From Kribbella catacumbae DSM 19601 (GTDB lineage: Bacteria > Actinomycetota > Actinomycetes > Propionibacteriales > Kribbellaceae), in NCBI RefSeq assembly GCF_000372465.1, contig NZ_AQUZ01000005.1:124001-188000 (forward strand): a DNA stretch of 64,000 nucleotides, given 5' to 3'. Below are positions 33,916 to 42,465 of this stretch, piece by piece; position 1 is the stretch's first letter; each line of letters begins with the position of its first letter. Below the pieces are notes generated by a model. It was not told the DNA's origin, made no database searches, and saw only the letters and a list, made by a program, of their open reading frames with translations. Both the position numbers and the translations under genes were made by a program.

Positions 33916-34931
33916 CCGAGTACGCGCTGGAGCTCGAGAACCTCGTCATGCACTTCGGACCCGTCCGTGCCGTCGACGGTGTCTCGTTACGCATCCCCAA
34001 GGGCTCAGTTGTCGCATTGGTCGGCGAGAGCGGCTCGGGCAAGTCCACAGTCGGTCGCTGCATCGTGCGGTTGCTGGAGCCGACCGAGGGCACGGTCCGG
34101 CTCGCCGATGCCGACATCACGCATCTCAACCGCCGGAAGCTCAGGCCGCATCGGCGTGACGTGTCGATCGTCTTCCAGGACCCCGCTGGCTCACTGGACC
34201 CGCGCCTGTCGGTCGGCGACATCGTCGGCGAACCACTGCGGCTGATGCGACGTCGTGGAGCCCTACCGGCCGAGCAGCGGAACATCCCTTCCGCAGTGGC
34301 TGATGCGCTTCGTCGGGTCGGGTTGCGCCCAGAGGTAGCCCAACGGTCTCCGCATGAGCTGTCTGGTGGCCAGCGGCAACGAGTCAGCATCGCCCGGGCG
34401 CTGATCTCATCGCCCCGGCTGCTGGTCGCCGACGAGCCGACCAGCGCGCTCGACGTGTCCGTCCAGGCGTCAGTACTGAACCTACTGGCCGACCTGCAGC
34501 GGGATCTCGGGTTCGCCTGCCTGTTCATCACCCACGACCTGTCGGCAGTCGAGTACCTGGCCGATGAGGTAGCGGTGATGTATCTCGGCCAACTCGTCGA
34601 GCAGGGGCCGCGGGAGCGCATCTTCGGAGTACCGGCTCATCCCTACACGCAGGCGTTACTGTCGGCGGCGCCGGTGCCGGATCCGTCCACGCAGCGGGCG
34701 CGGCGGCCGGTACTGCTTGGGGATGACCTACCGTCGGCCATAGACCCGCCGCCCGGGTGCAGGTTCCACACCCGATGCCCGGTGGCCATCGACAAGTGCC
34801 GGACCGTCGTACCGGAGTCCAGGGTGATCGGCGAGGGTGGACACCAGGTCGCCTGCCACCTGGTCAACGACGACGGCACTGGACCCGACGTACGCGATCA
34901 GGCAGACACCACAGGAGGAGTTGCTCGATGA
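33912..34931 (+). CDS. Peptide ABC importer ATPase (DppF type)
   Basis: Second ATPase, 339 residues. Walker A GESGSGKSTV, signature LSGGQRQRVSIARALISSPR, Walker B LVADEPTSALDVSVQ and LFITHDLSAVEYLADEVAVM are intact. The C-terminal oligopeptide domain contains PPGCRFHTRCPVAIDKC, again the Cys-rich pattern. It overlaps the previous ATPase start-stop by four bases and the gamma-glutamyltransferase gene in the same way. With the 32956 protein it would form the heterodimeric motor of the importer. Confidence 0.94.
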   Translation: MTEYALELENLVMHFGPVRAVDGVSLRIPKGSVVALVGESGSGKSTVGRCIVRLLEPTEGTVRLADADITHLNRRKLRPHRRDVSIVFQDPAGSLDPRLSVGDIVGEPLRLMRRRGALPAEQRNIPSAVADALRRVGLRPEVAQRSPHELSGGQRQRVSIARALISSPRLLVADEPTSALDVSVQASVLNLLADLQRDLGFACLFITHDLSAVEYLADEVAVMYLGQLVEQGPRERIFGVPAHPYTQALLSAAPVPDPSTQRARRPVLLGDDLPSAIDPPPGCRFHTRCPVAIDKCRTVVPESRVIGEGGHQVACHLVNDDGTGPDVRDQADTTGGVAR

Positions 34932-36703
34932 CCTTCACCACCCGGCCCACTCTGCGCGGCACGTTCGGGATGGTCTCGTCCACGCACTGGCTCGCCTCCC
35001 AGTCGGCGATGCGCATCCTCGAACTCGGCGGCAACGCGTTCGACGCGGGCGCCTGCGCGGGTTTCGTGCTGCATGTGGTGGAGCCGCATCTGAACGGGCC
35101 GGGTGGCGAGGTGCCGGCGATCATCGCGACGGCTGCCGATCCAACGCCACGAGTGCTGTGCGGGCAAGGGGTTGCGCCCGCCGGTGCGACCATCGAGCAC
35201 TTCCGGGCGCTGGGGCTGGAGTTGATCCCGGGTTCCGGCCCGCTGGCGGCCGCAGTACCGGGGGCAGTTGATGCGTGGTTGCTGCTGCTCCGCGATCACG
35301 GCAGCCTGCCTCTGCGCGCAGTACTGGAACCGGCGATCGGCTATGCGCGCAACGGTCATCCGCTCGTCGCGCGAGTCGGCGAAACGGTTGCGACCGTGCA
35401 GGACCTGTTCAGCGACCACTGGCCGACCTCTGCCTCCGTCTGGCTCGCGGATGGACGACCGCCGCGCGCCAACTCGCTCTTCAAGAATTCCGCGTACGCC
35501 GACACGCTCGAGCGGCTGCTCACCACGGCCGAGGGAGCCGGGTCGGATCGCGTGGCGCAGGTGGAGCGGGCCCGACTGACCTGGCGTGAGGGCTTCATCG
35601 CTGAGGCGATCGGCGACTTCTCCCGGCGGCCGCATCGGGATTCGAGCGGTGAGGATCACGCCGGCCTGATCACCGCTGACGATGTCGCGGGGTTCGAGGC
35701 CAGTTGGGAGGAGCCGGCCACGCTCGACTGGCACGGTCACACCGTCGCCAAGACCGGCGCTTGGGGGCAAGGGCCGGCGTTGCTGCAGTCGCTTGCGGTA
35801 CTGGCCGAGCTCGGCGATCCGGCGGATCTGGATCTGGCGAGTGCTGACGCGGTGCACACCACTGTCGAAGTACAGAAGCTCTCGTATGCCGACCGCGAGG
35901 CCTACTACGGCGATGGCGCGGATACGCCGCTCAAGACGCTGCTCTCCCCCGCATACGCCGCGTCGCGCGCTGCCTTGGTCGGCGCGGAGGCGTCGCTTGA
36001 GTTGCGGCCGGGCAGTCCAGACGGGCGTACTCCGGTGCTGCCGTCCATTGCTGCTGGCAATGATCTCGTGACGGACGCGACGGTTGGTGAGCCGACCGTC
36101 TCCTCCGATGGGGTCACTCGCGGCGACACCTGTCACGTCGACGTGATGGACCAGTGGGGCAACGTCATCTCCGCGACGCCTAGTGGTGGCTGGCTGCAGT
36201 CGTCGCCGACGATTCCTTCACTCGGGTTCTGCCTTGGCAGCCGTCTGCAGATGTTCTGGCTGGAGGAAGGGCTGGCGTCTTCGCTCGCTCCGGGTCGGCG
36301 ACCGAGGACCACGCTCACGCCGACGCTCGTACTGCGCGACGGCGTACCGGTACTGGCGTGCGGTTCGCCCGGTGGTGATCAGCAGGACCAGTGGCAGCTC
36401 TTGTTCCTGCTCAGGCACTTGGCGGGCGGACAGGATCTGCAGGAGGCGGTCGATGCGCCGGCATGGCACACCACGGGCTTCCCGTCGTCGTTCTACCCGC
36501 GCGCTTCGGAGCCGGGCGGGCTGGTCATCGAGAGTCGGCTGGGTGCTGCGGTGCGCGATGAGTTGGCCCGACGCGGCCACGCCGTGACGGAGTCTGACGC
36601 GTGGAGCTTGGGTCGGCTGTGCGCGGTGTCGCGGGAGGCCGACGGGGTACTCGCCGCGGCGGCCAACCCGCGGGGAATGCAGGGCTACGCCGTCGGACGC
36701 TAG
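34928..36703 (+). CDS. Gamma-glutamyltransferase family protein (cytosolic)
   Basis: Ntn-hydrolase of the GGT family, 591 residues, which cleaves gamma-glutamyl bonds after autoprocessing. The nucleophile is Thr401 in RGDTCHVDVMDQWGNVISAT, where the chain would be cut into large and small subunits; later GSPGGDQQDQWQL matches the family GSPGG substrate loop. The N-terminus (GMVSSTHWLASQSAMRILEL, then GGNAFDAGACAGF) starts directly in the catalytic fold and has no signal peptide, so cleavage should follow uptake. ATGA overlap with the DppF gene puts it in the importer operon. The close relatives include cephalosporin-acylase-like enzymes, so the true amide substrate remains open. Confidence 0.9.
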   Translation: MTFTTRPTLRGTFGMVSSTHWLASQSAMRILELGGNAFDAGACAGFVLHVVEPHLNGPGGEVPAIIATAADPTPRVLCGQGVAPAGATIEHFRALGLELIPGSGPLAAAVPGAVDAWLLLLRDHGSLPLRAVLEPAIGYARNGHPLVARVGETVATVQDLFSDHWPTSASVWLADGRPPRANSLFKNSAYADTLERLLTTAEGAGSDRVAQVERARLTWREGFIAEAIGDFSRRPHRDSSGEDHAGLITADDVAGFEASWEEPATLDWHGHTVAKTGAWGQGPALLQSLAVLAELGDPADLDLASADAVHTTVEVQKLSYADREAYYGDGADTPLKTLLSPAYAASRAALVGAEASLELRPGSPDGRTPVLPSIAAGNDLVTDATVGEPTVSSDGVTRGDTCHVDVMDQWGNVISATPSGGWLQSSPTIPSLGFCLGSRLQMFWLEEGLASSLAPGRRPRTTLTPTLVLRDGVPVLACGSPGGDQQDQWQLLFLLRHLAGGQDLQEAVDAPAWHTTGFPSSFYPRASEPGGLVIESRLGAAVRDELARRGHAVTESDAWSLGRLCAVSREADGVLAAAANPRGMQGYAVGR

Positions 36704-36728
36704 GGCGGCTTGAGCGCAGCCTCGGGCG

Positions 36729-37400
36729 TTAGGCGGGCGGCTTGAGTGCGGCGTCGGCTGCGGCTTCTACGTGCTCCCGTGCCGCCGCAGTCGCTGCGGC
36801 ACGGTCACCGGCGGCGATAGCGTCCACCACGCGGATGTGTTCTTTCCAGGAGTGCGGAGCGCGCTGCGCCGCGCCGAGGCGGAAGACCCAATGGACGTGG
36901 TGGTACATGGCCGCCGACAGCGACGCCAGCCAGCGGTTGCCGCTGATCTCGGTGACTGCGAGGTGCAACGCACTGTTCAGTTCGGCGACTTGATCGAAGT
37001 CCTGAGCCTCAGTGGCGGCACTCGCGTCCTCAAGCAGCTGCCGCAACCGCGCAACATCCTCCTCGGTCGCCCGCTCGGCAGCCAGCCCAGCAGCGAGCGT
37101 CTCAAGCCTCTCCCGTACTGCGAACAGATCCCGGATCGCCGTCTCGTCAAGCGTCGCCACGACCGCACCACGGCGGGGCAGGATCTGCACGAACCCTTCG
37201 GCCTCGACCACCCGCAACGCCTCCCGGACCGGGTTGCGCGACACTCCGAAGTCGTCGGCCAGCCTGTTCTCGGTCAGCCGCTCGCCCTGCGCGTAGTCAC
37301 CGTCGACGATCCGCCGGCGCAGCTCGGCCAGCACCTGGTCCCTGAGCGCGAGATGGTCACCGCCGATTGTCCGCGCGTGATCCCCGTACCGCTGATCCAC
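36729..37400 (-). CDS. GntR family regulator, FCD (FadR) subgroup
   Basis: Regulator of 223 residues. The winged helix is RIVDGDYAQGERLTENRLAD plus DFGVSRNPVREALRVVEAEG (about 30-70). The all-helical FCD ligand domain follows, with metal-ligand candidates in the ELNSALHLAVTEISGN helix and in MYHHVHWVF and the HIRVVDAI/HVEAAADAAL region. It is convergent with the importer operon, 25 bp from the Ggt gene. Such regulators usually control the neighbouring catabolic operon; the TGTATACA palindrome upstream of the operon is a likely target. The start is GTG 37400; an ATG start is not available nearby. Confidence 0.9.
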   Translation of the reverse strand: MDQRYGDHARTIGGDHLALRDQVLAELRRRIVDGDYAQGERLTENRLADDFGVSRNPVREALRVVEAEGFVQILPRRGAVVATLDETAIRDLFAVRERLETLAAGLAAERATEEDVARLRQLLEDASAATEAQDFDQVAELNSALHLAVTEISGNRWLASLSAAMYHHVHWVFRLGAAQRAPHSWKEHIRVVDAIAAGDRAAATAAAREHVEAAADAALKPPA

Positions 37401-37526
37401 CCCGAGCTCCCCTCATGGCCTGCCATGGTTCCGCAGCACCCTACCCGCCACGTGGGCTCCAGGGCCGCAACCAGACCGCTGGGAAGTCAGTTGCCCGGAT
37501 GGATCGGGGTTGGTTACCTTGCTGCC

Positions 37527-38408
37527 TTGTCTACAACAATCACGGCCCTGGCCGATCCCGACTACCGCCCGTTCAGCCGCAGGCTCGCCTGGCTGGCGTC
37601 CGACGCGGACGGCAACCCCTCCGGATCGGCGTACCTGACGCTGCACAACAAGCCGAGTCAGGCGGATCTGGCCGAGCTCGAGCTCGCGGTTCACCCGGCC
37701 GAGCGGCGCCAGGGCATCGGCTCGCGGCTTCTCGCTGAGGTCGCGGACGCGGCTCGCGCCAACGAGGCCCGGGTCCTGCTGGCCGATGCACGAGTCGGCT
37801 CCCCTGGCGATCACTTCCTGGCGCAGCGCGGTTTCACCGTAGGCCTCACGTTGGTCTTCACCAGGTTGCCGCTCGCGGAGGTCGACAGCGCAGTACTGGC
37901 TGCAGTGGTGGAGGCCGAGCATCCTGGCTACCGGCTGGTGTCGTGGCGAGGCGTGGTGCCGGATGAGTTCGGGCAGACGTTTACCGATGCACGGTCCGCG
38001 ATGGATGACGCGCCGGTCGGCGAGATCGACTACGGGCCCGATGTGTGGGATCTCGACCGCACGAAGGCCGCTGCCCTGCGGATCGAGCAGCGCGGCGAGC
38101 ACCTCATGACGATCGCCGCGGTCGATGACGCCAATGGACGCATCGTCGGGTTCACCGAACTCGTCGTACCGGCCGACGGCAAAGGCGACGCCCAGCACTT
38201 CGGCACGGCCGTCCTCAAGGACCACCGCGGCCACGGCCTGGCCCGCTGGCTGAAGGCCGAGTCGATCCGCCAGGCCCACGACCGCTTCCCGGACCTAGGC
38301 GGCCTCCTCACCGACATGGTCGACACCAACACCGCCATGCGCCACGTGAACACCAGCATCGGCTACCACCCCACCCACGAAACCCGCCGCTACAAGCTCA
38401 CCCTCTGA
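37527..38408 (+). CDS. Tandem GNAT acetyltransferase
   Basis: Protein of about 293 residues with two GNAT domains in a row, as in mycothiol synthase-like enzymes. In the first domain motif A is LELAVHPAERRQGIGSRLLA; in the second GTAVLKDHRGHGLARWLKAE, followed by NTAMRHVNTSIGYHPTHETR, the usual C-terminal strand-helix ending. The start is unsure: I use TTG 37527, the only start codon near the beginning of domain 1 without crossing into the divergent GntR promoter. It is a paralogue-type match to MshD, but the residues are not close enough to name it so. Substrate unknown. Confidence 0.75.
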   Translation: MSTTITALADPDYRPFSRRLAWLASDADGNPSGSAYLTLHNKPSQADLAELELAVHPAERRQGIGSRLLAEVADAARANEARVLLADARVGSPGDHFLAQRGFTVGLTLVFTRLPLAEVDSAVLAAVVEAEHPGYRLVSWRGVVPDEFGQTFTDARSAMDDAPVGEIDYGPDVWDLDRTKAAALRIEQRGEHLMTIAAVDDANGRIVGFTELVVPADGKGDAQHFGTAVLKDHRGHGLARWLKAESIRQAHDRFPDLGGLLTDMVDTNTAMRHVNTSIGYHPTHETRRYKLTL

Positions 38409-38425
38409 GCCATCCCGCGATGTTG

Positions 38426-38516
38426 CGGACCGCCACCACTATCAAACCTCGCCGGGAACCGATTGCCGCCGGCGTGTCGGGGTCCTGGCGCGGGGTTTGA
38501 TAGTGGTGGCGGTCCG
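38426..38516. repeat. Long palindromic element, copy 2
   Basis: A perfect 23-bp inverted repeat (38426-38448 and 38494-38516) around a 45-nt loop, starting CGGACCGCCACCACTATCAA. It is the second copy of the element at 14552-14653; the outer 15 bp of the arm are identical in both. It lies 18 bp after the acetyltransferase stop and just before the trmH remnant, where it can act as a terminator. Confidence 0.8.
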
Positions 38517-38523
38517 GCCAGCC

Positions 38524-38690
38524 TCAGATCAGACCGGCCAGGCGGTAGAGCACCAGTGAGCCCGCGACCGCGACGTTGAGGCTTGCCCCGCTGCCCAGCA
38601 TCGGGATCTCCACCACGACGTCGAGCTGGTCGATCGCCTCCGGCGGGATGCCGGTGCGCTCGTGACCCATTACTGCGATCGTCCGGTTCC
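38524..38690 (-). pseudogene. Remnant of an RNA 2'-O-methyltransferase (TrmH/SpoU) gene
   Basis: Only the C-terminal third of a SPOUT methyltransferase is left. Motif 2 is seen in IAVMGHERTGIPPEAIDQLD and motif 3 in VEIPMLGSGASLNVAVAGSL, ending VLYRLAGLI. Upstream of about 38690 the homologous sequence stops abruptly at a 32-bp repeat, and the N-terminal part with motif 1 is not found in the following 300 bp in any frame. The frame stays open for another 15 codons into the repeat, so a roughly 70-residue product could be made but would lack half of the SAM-binding knot. Confidence 0.75.
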
Positions 38691-38925
38691 GCTCGGGTTG
38701 GTGAGAGGCGTGGGCCGGTCGCTCGACCTTGGGCACGGGCCAGGCATCTCAAGGCGGGTTGGGTGCCTGGCCGGTGCACAAGGTGGCTGAGGCGGGCGAC
38801 CTTGGGCACGGTCTGGGCGCGGTCCAGCGGGTTGGGTGGCTGGGCGGTGCTCAAGGTCGGCGGGTGCGAGTACGCCGTACGCGGGCGCCTGCGGCTCGGG
38901 TTGGTGAGAGGCGTGGGCCGGTCGC
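38691..38925. repeat. Intergenic repeat cluster bounded by 32-bp direct repeats
   Basis: A 32-bp sequence with the core GGTTGGTGAGAGGCGTGGGC occurs at 38691-38722 and identically at 38894-38925. Between them are further degenerate repeats, among them GACCTTGGGCACGG (twice) and GGTGCACAAGGT / GGTGCTCAAGGT, the latter shared with the repeat at 13.8 kb. The left copy marks the point where the trmH remnant ends. Confidence 0.7.
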
Positions 38926-38929
38926 CTGA

Positions 38930-38974
38930 CGCGTGAAGGAAATTGGTCATGGAGCGGCAAATTTCCTTCACGCG
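38930..38974 (-). terminator. Terminator of the M1 aminopeptidase gene
   Basis: Perfect 15-bp inverted repeat CGCGTGAAGGAAATT / AATTTCCTTCACGCG (38930-38944, 38960-38974) with a 15-nt loop, 16 bp past the aminopeptidase stop. The AT-rich inner half of the stem is unusual for this DNA. Confidence 0.75.
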
Positions 38975-38990
38975 ATGGGGTTGACAGCCC

Positions 38991-40766
38991 TCAGCTCCCG
39001 AGGATCTTGAGTACTGCGGCGGTGGTGATGGGGTGGTAGCCGGGGCGGGCTTTGCTGAAGAGGTGGGTGGCGAAGTCATGGCCGGGTTGGGTGGTCGCCA
39101 GGGCCTTGTAGACGGGGAGGATCAATTTCATGCGGCCCACTCGGGTCAGGAAGTCAGCCAGTTCCTCGTACGCCGGGGTGTAGGCGCTGGCGGCAACTAT
39201 CGAGTACCAGCGACGGGCGATCTCGCCGTTCGCGGTACCGGTGAGGGCGTACTCGCGATCCAGTTGCTGCAGCTGGGCAGCGGTCAATACGTCGGGCGCG
39301 GCGTCCAGGAAGCGGAGCCACTCCTGCGTCGTCCAGTGCTTGGCGCCGTCGGGCAGCTCGCCGGTGGTCAGCCAGCGCTCGCGCAACTCGTCGACGACCT
39401 CGAAGCGAGCAGAGACCGCTCTCTCGGCGAAGGCGGGGATGCCTGGTTCGGCCAGCCAGGCAGCGACCTCCGCCTCCGTGACCGTGCCCGGGTGCTTGTC
39501 CAGCAACTGCTCCTGCAGGTGCCGGACGAAGTCTTCCGAGTTGATGCTCCGGAACGCGAACCGGTCGAAGTACCCGCGCAGGAAGGGATCGAAGGTCTCG
39601 CGCGTGAACCGCTCCTCCAGCCACGACAGAAACCAAGCGCCCTTGAGCGGCCCCAGCCCACTCGTGCCGTGGTACTGCGACCGGTGGTTGAGTCCAGGCA
39701 ACTCGACCGCCTGCTCAGCCGGCGAGAGCGGGTCCAGTTTGATCACAGTCGCGTGCTGCTTGATCGCGGTCTCCATCACGGCCAGTTCGTTGCCGTAGAC
39801 AGCTTCCACGATCCGGTTCTCGACGTACGACGTGAAGCCCTCGTTGAGCCAGATGTCGTCCCAGCTGTCCTGCGTGACAAGGTTTCCGGACCAGCTGTGC
39901 GCCAACTCGTGCGCCACGACGCTGACCAGCGACTTGTCGCCGATCACCACGGTCGGGGTGGCGAACGTCATCCGCGGGTTCTCCATCCCGCCGTACGGGA
40001 AGGACGGCGGCAGCACGAGGATGTCGTAGCGCCCCCACCGGTACGGACCGAAGAGCGCCTCGGTGACCCGCATCATCTCCTCGGTGTCGCAGAACTCGGT
40101 CGCGGCGCGCTTGGCCATCTCCGGCTCGGCCCAGACACCCGAGTGCTCCCCGATCGGCTCGAACACCAGGTCGCCGGCCGCGATGGCCAGCAGGTAGGAC
40201 GGAATCGGCTCCGGCATCACCACGTCGAATGAACCCGTACGGCGGGACGCGGTGCCGTTGTCGGCGCTCATCAGCACCATCAGCTCGGGCGGAGCCGTCA
40301 CGTGCGCGGCGTAGCTGAACCGCACGCCAGGGGTGTCCTGCACGGGGACCCAGCTCCGGGCGTGGATCGCCTGGGACTGGCTGAACATGAACGGCATCAT
40401 GCCGCCGGCGGTCATCGACGGCTCGAGCCACTGCAGCCCGGTCGCCGTCGGAGCGGTCCGGTAGCTCACCCGCACCCGCTCGTGCCCCCTGGTCCGCACG
40501 GTCAGCGCCGAGCCCAGCTCGTTGTCGGACACCGCAAGGCTGTACTCCAGCGGCACCCACTCGTCGCCGTCGGCCGCGCCCTCCACGGCCAGGATCGTCA
40601 GATCCCGCGTATCGAGCACCAACCGGTCGCCGGGGCCACTCCAGGCGAGCGTGTGGGTGGCCGTCCCGGCCAGCACTTTGGCGTCGAAATCCAGGTCGAG
40701 CGCCAGCTCGAGATGGGTGGTGCGGACCAACGCCGGTTCGGCGTAGGAGTGGCGGTCGTGGCTCAC
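38991..40766 (-). CDS. M1 family metallo-aminopeptidase
   Basis: Zinc aminopeptidase of the gluzincin M1 family, 591 residues. The exopeptidase motif is PYGGMENPRMTFATP; the zinc site is HELAHSWSGNLVTQDSWDDI followed by WLNEGFTSYVE (HExxH-x18-E, first His about residue 286). The Tyr that stabilises the transition state is probably in the RSQYHGTSG region. The C-terminal helical domain with the ILPVYKALATTQPGHDFATH ending is the leukotriene-A4-hydrolase-type domain, which makes this an LTA4H/AP-like rather than PepN-like member. GTG 40766 is taken as start with GGGAG about 6 nt upstream. No signal peptide, so cytosolic peptide degradation is likely. Confidence 0.92.
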   Translation of the reverse strand: MSHDRHSYAEPALVRTTHLELALDLDFDAKVLAGTATHTLAWSGPGDRLVLDTRDLTILAVEGAADGDEWVPLEYSLAVSDNELGSALTVRTRGHERVRVSYRTAPTATGLQWLEPSMTAGGMMPFMFSQSQAIHARSWVPVQDTPGVRFSYAAHVTAPPELMVLMSADNGTASRRTGSFDVVMPEPIPSYLLAIAAGDLVFEPIGEHSGVWAEPEMAKRAATEFCDTEEMMRVTEALFGPYRWGRYDILVLPPSFPYGGMENPRMTFATPTVVIGDKSLVSVVAHELAHSWSGNLVTQDSWDDIWLNEGFTSYVENRIVEAVYGNELAVMETAIKQHATVIKLDPLSPAEQAVELPGLNHRSQYHGTSGLGPLKGAWFLSWLEERFTRETFDPFLRGYFDRFAFRSINSEDFVRHLQEQLLDKHPGTVTEAEVAAWLAEPGIPAFAERAVSARFEVVDELRERWLTTGELPDGAKHWTTQEWLRFLDAAPDVLTAAQLQQLDREYALTGTANGEIARRWYSIVAASAYTPAYEELADFLTRVGRMKLILPVYKALATTQPGHDFATHLFSKARPGYHPITTAAVLKILGS

Positions 40767-40887
40767 AGAGGCTCCCGAGGCAGAATGTCGTTCGCAGGAC
40801 AGTACCCATGCAATGGCACGATGACGCGGCCAATTAGGGCCACGGGCAGCACCGTGCCAAAACCGGCACAGGCAGTAAGGCTGCCCT

Positions 40888-42465
40888 ATGAACCAGCAGA
40901 CTGGGGGCGTGATGCAGCAGGGACGACCGGAGCTGGCACTGCAGCGCAGGCCGTTCGGATCGTGGCTGCTCGGCCCGGCCGACCAGGGCCCGCGGCAGCT
41001 GCGGATCCGCACTCAGCTACTGCTCACCTTCTTCTCGGTCGGCACGAACATCATCGGCGCGTCGGTCGTCTTCGTGCTCACCGTGTTCGTGCTGCCTGGC
41101 CCGCCGTCCAACCACGAGCTCCAGTTGGTCCGGACGATCGTCTTCCCAGGCTACTTCCTGCTGGCGGTGCTGGTCGGCGCGGTCTGGAGCACCCGGTACG
41201 CCGTCCGCAAGTTGGCCTGGATGCTCGAGGACCGGCCGACCACGCGCAAGGAGCAGATCGTCACGCTGCGACTTCCGTTGCGGTTGACAATGATCGAGAT
41301 GTTCCTCTGGCTGCTGGCGACCGTGCTGTTCGGCGTGCTCGCCTTGATCTTCCAGCCGGACAACCTGCTCCGGATCCTGATCACCACCTTCGACGGCGGC
41401 GTCGTCACCTGTACGGCGTCGTACCTGTTGACCGAGTTCGCGCTCCGGCCGATCGCCGCCAGAGCGCTTGCTGACCAGGCACCACCCAAGCGGTTGCTGG
41501 CGGCCGGGTTGAAGGCGCGGACGGTGTTCTTCTGGGCGGTGGGTTCGGCCGTGCCTGTCGTCGGTCTGATGCTGACCGCCACCCTCGCCCTGATCGAGAA
41601 GGACGTCTCAGCGACCCGGCTGTCGGTGATCATCCTTGCCCTAGGCACCGTTGTGCTCGTGTGCGGCTGGATTCTGACGGTGTTGTCGGCGAAGTCGGTG
41701 GTGGCGCCGGTTCGCTCGGTGCGCAACGCGCTCGCGGTGATCGGCGACGGGGAGCTGAACGTCAGGATCCCGGTCTTCGACGGCACCGAGCTGGGCTCGC
41801 TCCAGTCCGGCTTCAACCGGATGGCCGCCGGATTGCGCGAGCGGGAGCGGATCCGCGACCTGTTCGGCCGGTACGTCGGTCCTGACGTCGTCCGGGAGGC
41901 CTTGGCCAGCGACTCTCTCGGCGGCGAGGAACGGTTCGTCGCGGTGCTCTTCGTCGATCTCGTCGGGTCCACCGAGCTGGCCGCGGTTCGGCCGCCGACC
42001 GAGGTCGTTCAGTTGCTGAACAGGTTCTTCGAACTCGTCGTCGACGAGGTGGATCGCCATGGCGGCTTCGTGAACAAGTTCGCCGGCGACGCCGTACTGG
42101 CCGTCTTCGGCGCACCAGCCGAACTGCCCGATCCAGCAGGGAGCGCTCTCCAGGCAGGCCGGGCGCTGGCCCGCCGGCTGGCCGATGAGTTGCCCGAGGC
42201 AACGGCTGGCATCGGAGTCACCGCCGGTACGGTCGTTGCGGGCACGGTCGGAGACATCCGCCGGCACGAGTACACCGTGATCGGCGACCCGGTGAACGAG
42301 GCGGCCCGGCTGACCGAGCTCGCCAAAGCCGTCCCGGGCAGGCTTCTCGCCTCGATGACCGCCGTCGGCGAGTCCGCCCCCGCCGAAGCCTCGCACTGGA
42401 AGGCGGGCGAAGAGGTCACCGTCCGGGGACGCAACCGCCCCACCCAGCTAGCGATTCCCGCCTAG
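40888..42465 (+). CDS. Membrane-anchored class III adenylate/guanylate cyclase with HAMP
   Basis: Signalling enzyme of 525 residues. About six helices occupy residues 45-270, then a HAMP segment (APVRSVRNALAVIGDGELNV plus the following helix) and a catalytic domain from about residue 345. Metal-binding Asp residues lie in VAVLFVDLVGSTELA and NKFAGDAVLAVFGAP; the adenine-side region is TVIGDPVNEAARLTELA. The architecture matches the mycobacterial Rv1318c-Rv1320c group. It should make cAMP, but the substrate-specifying residues were not aligned. It is divergent from the aminopeptidase and ends 18 nt inside the convergent MerR-like gene. Confidence 0.92.
   Translation: MNQQTGGVMQQGRPELALQRRPFGSWLLGPADQGPRQLRIRTQLLLTFFSVGTNIIGASVVFVLTVFVLPGPPSNHELQLVRTIVFPGYFLLAVLVGAVWSTRYAVRKLAWMLEDRPTTRKEQIVTLRLPLRLTMIEMFLWLLATVLFGVLALIFQPDNLLRILITTFDGGVVTCTASYLLTEFALRPIAARALADQAPPKRLLAAGLKARTVFFWAVGSAVPVVGLMLTATLALIEKDVSATRLSVIILALGTVVLVCGWILTVLSAKSVVAPVRSVRNALAVIGDGELNVRIPVFDGTELGSLQSGFNRMAAGLRERERIRDLFGRYVGPDVVREALASDSLGGEERFVAVLFVDLVGSTELAAVRPPTEVVQLLNRFFELVVDEVDRHGGFVNKFAGDAVLAVFGAPAELPDPAGSALQAGRALARRLADELPEATAGIGVTAGTVVAGTVGDIRRHEYTVIGDPVNEAARLTELAKAVPGRLLASMTAVGESAPAEASHWKAGEEVTVRGRNRPTQLAIPA

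Noticed and set aside
34757-34927. Extended N-terminus of the gamma-glutamyltransferase gene
   Set aside because: The open frame lies inside the DppF gene and has no family sequence; the ATGA start at 34928 fits both spacing and alignment.
38390-39079. 229-codon minus-strand frame covering the trmH remnant and repeats
   Set aside because: It reads the palindrome and repeats in a frame other than the trmH one and gives a Pro/Arg-rich product without a domain.
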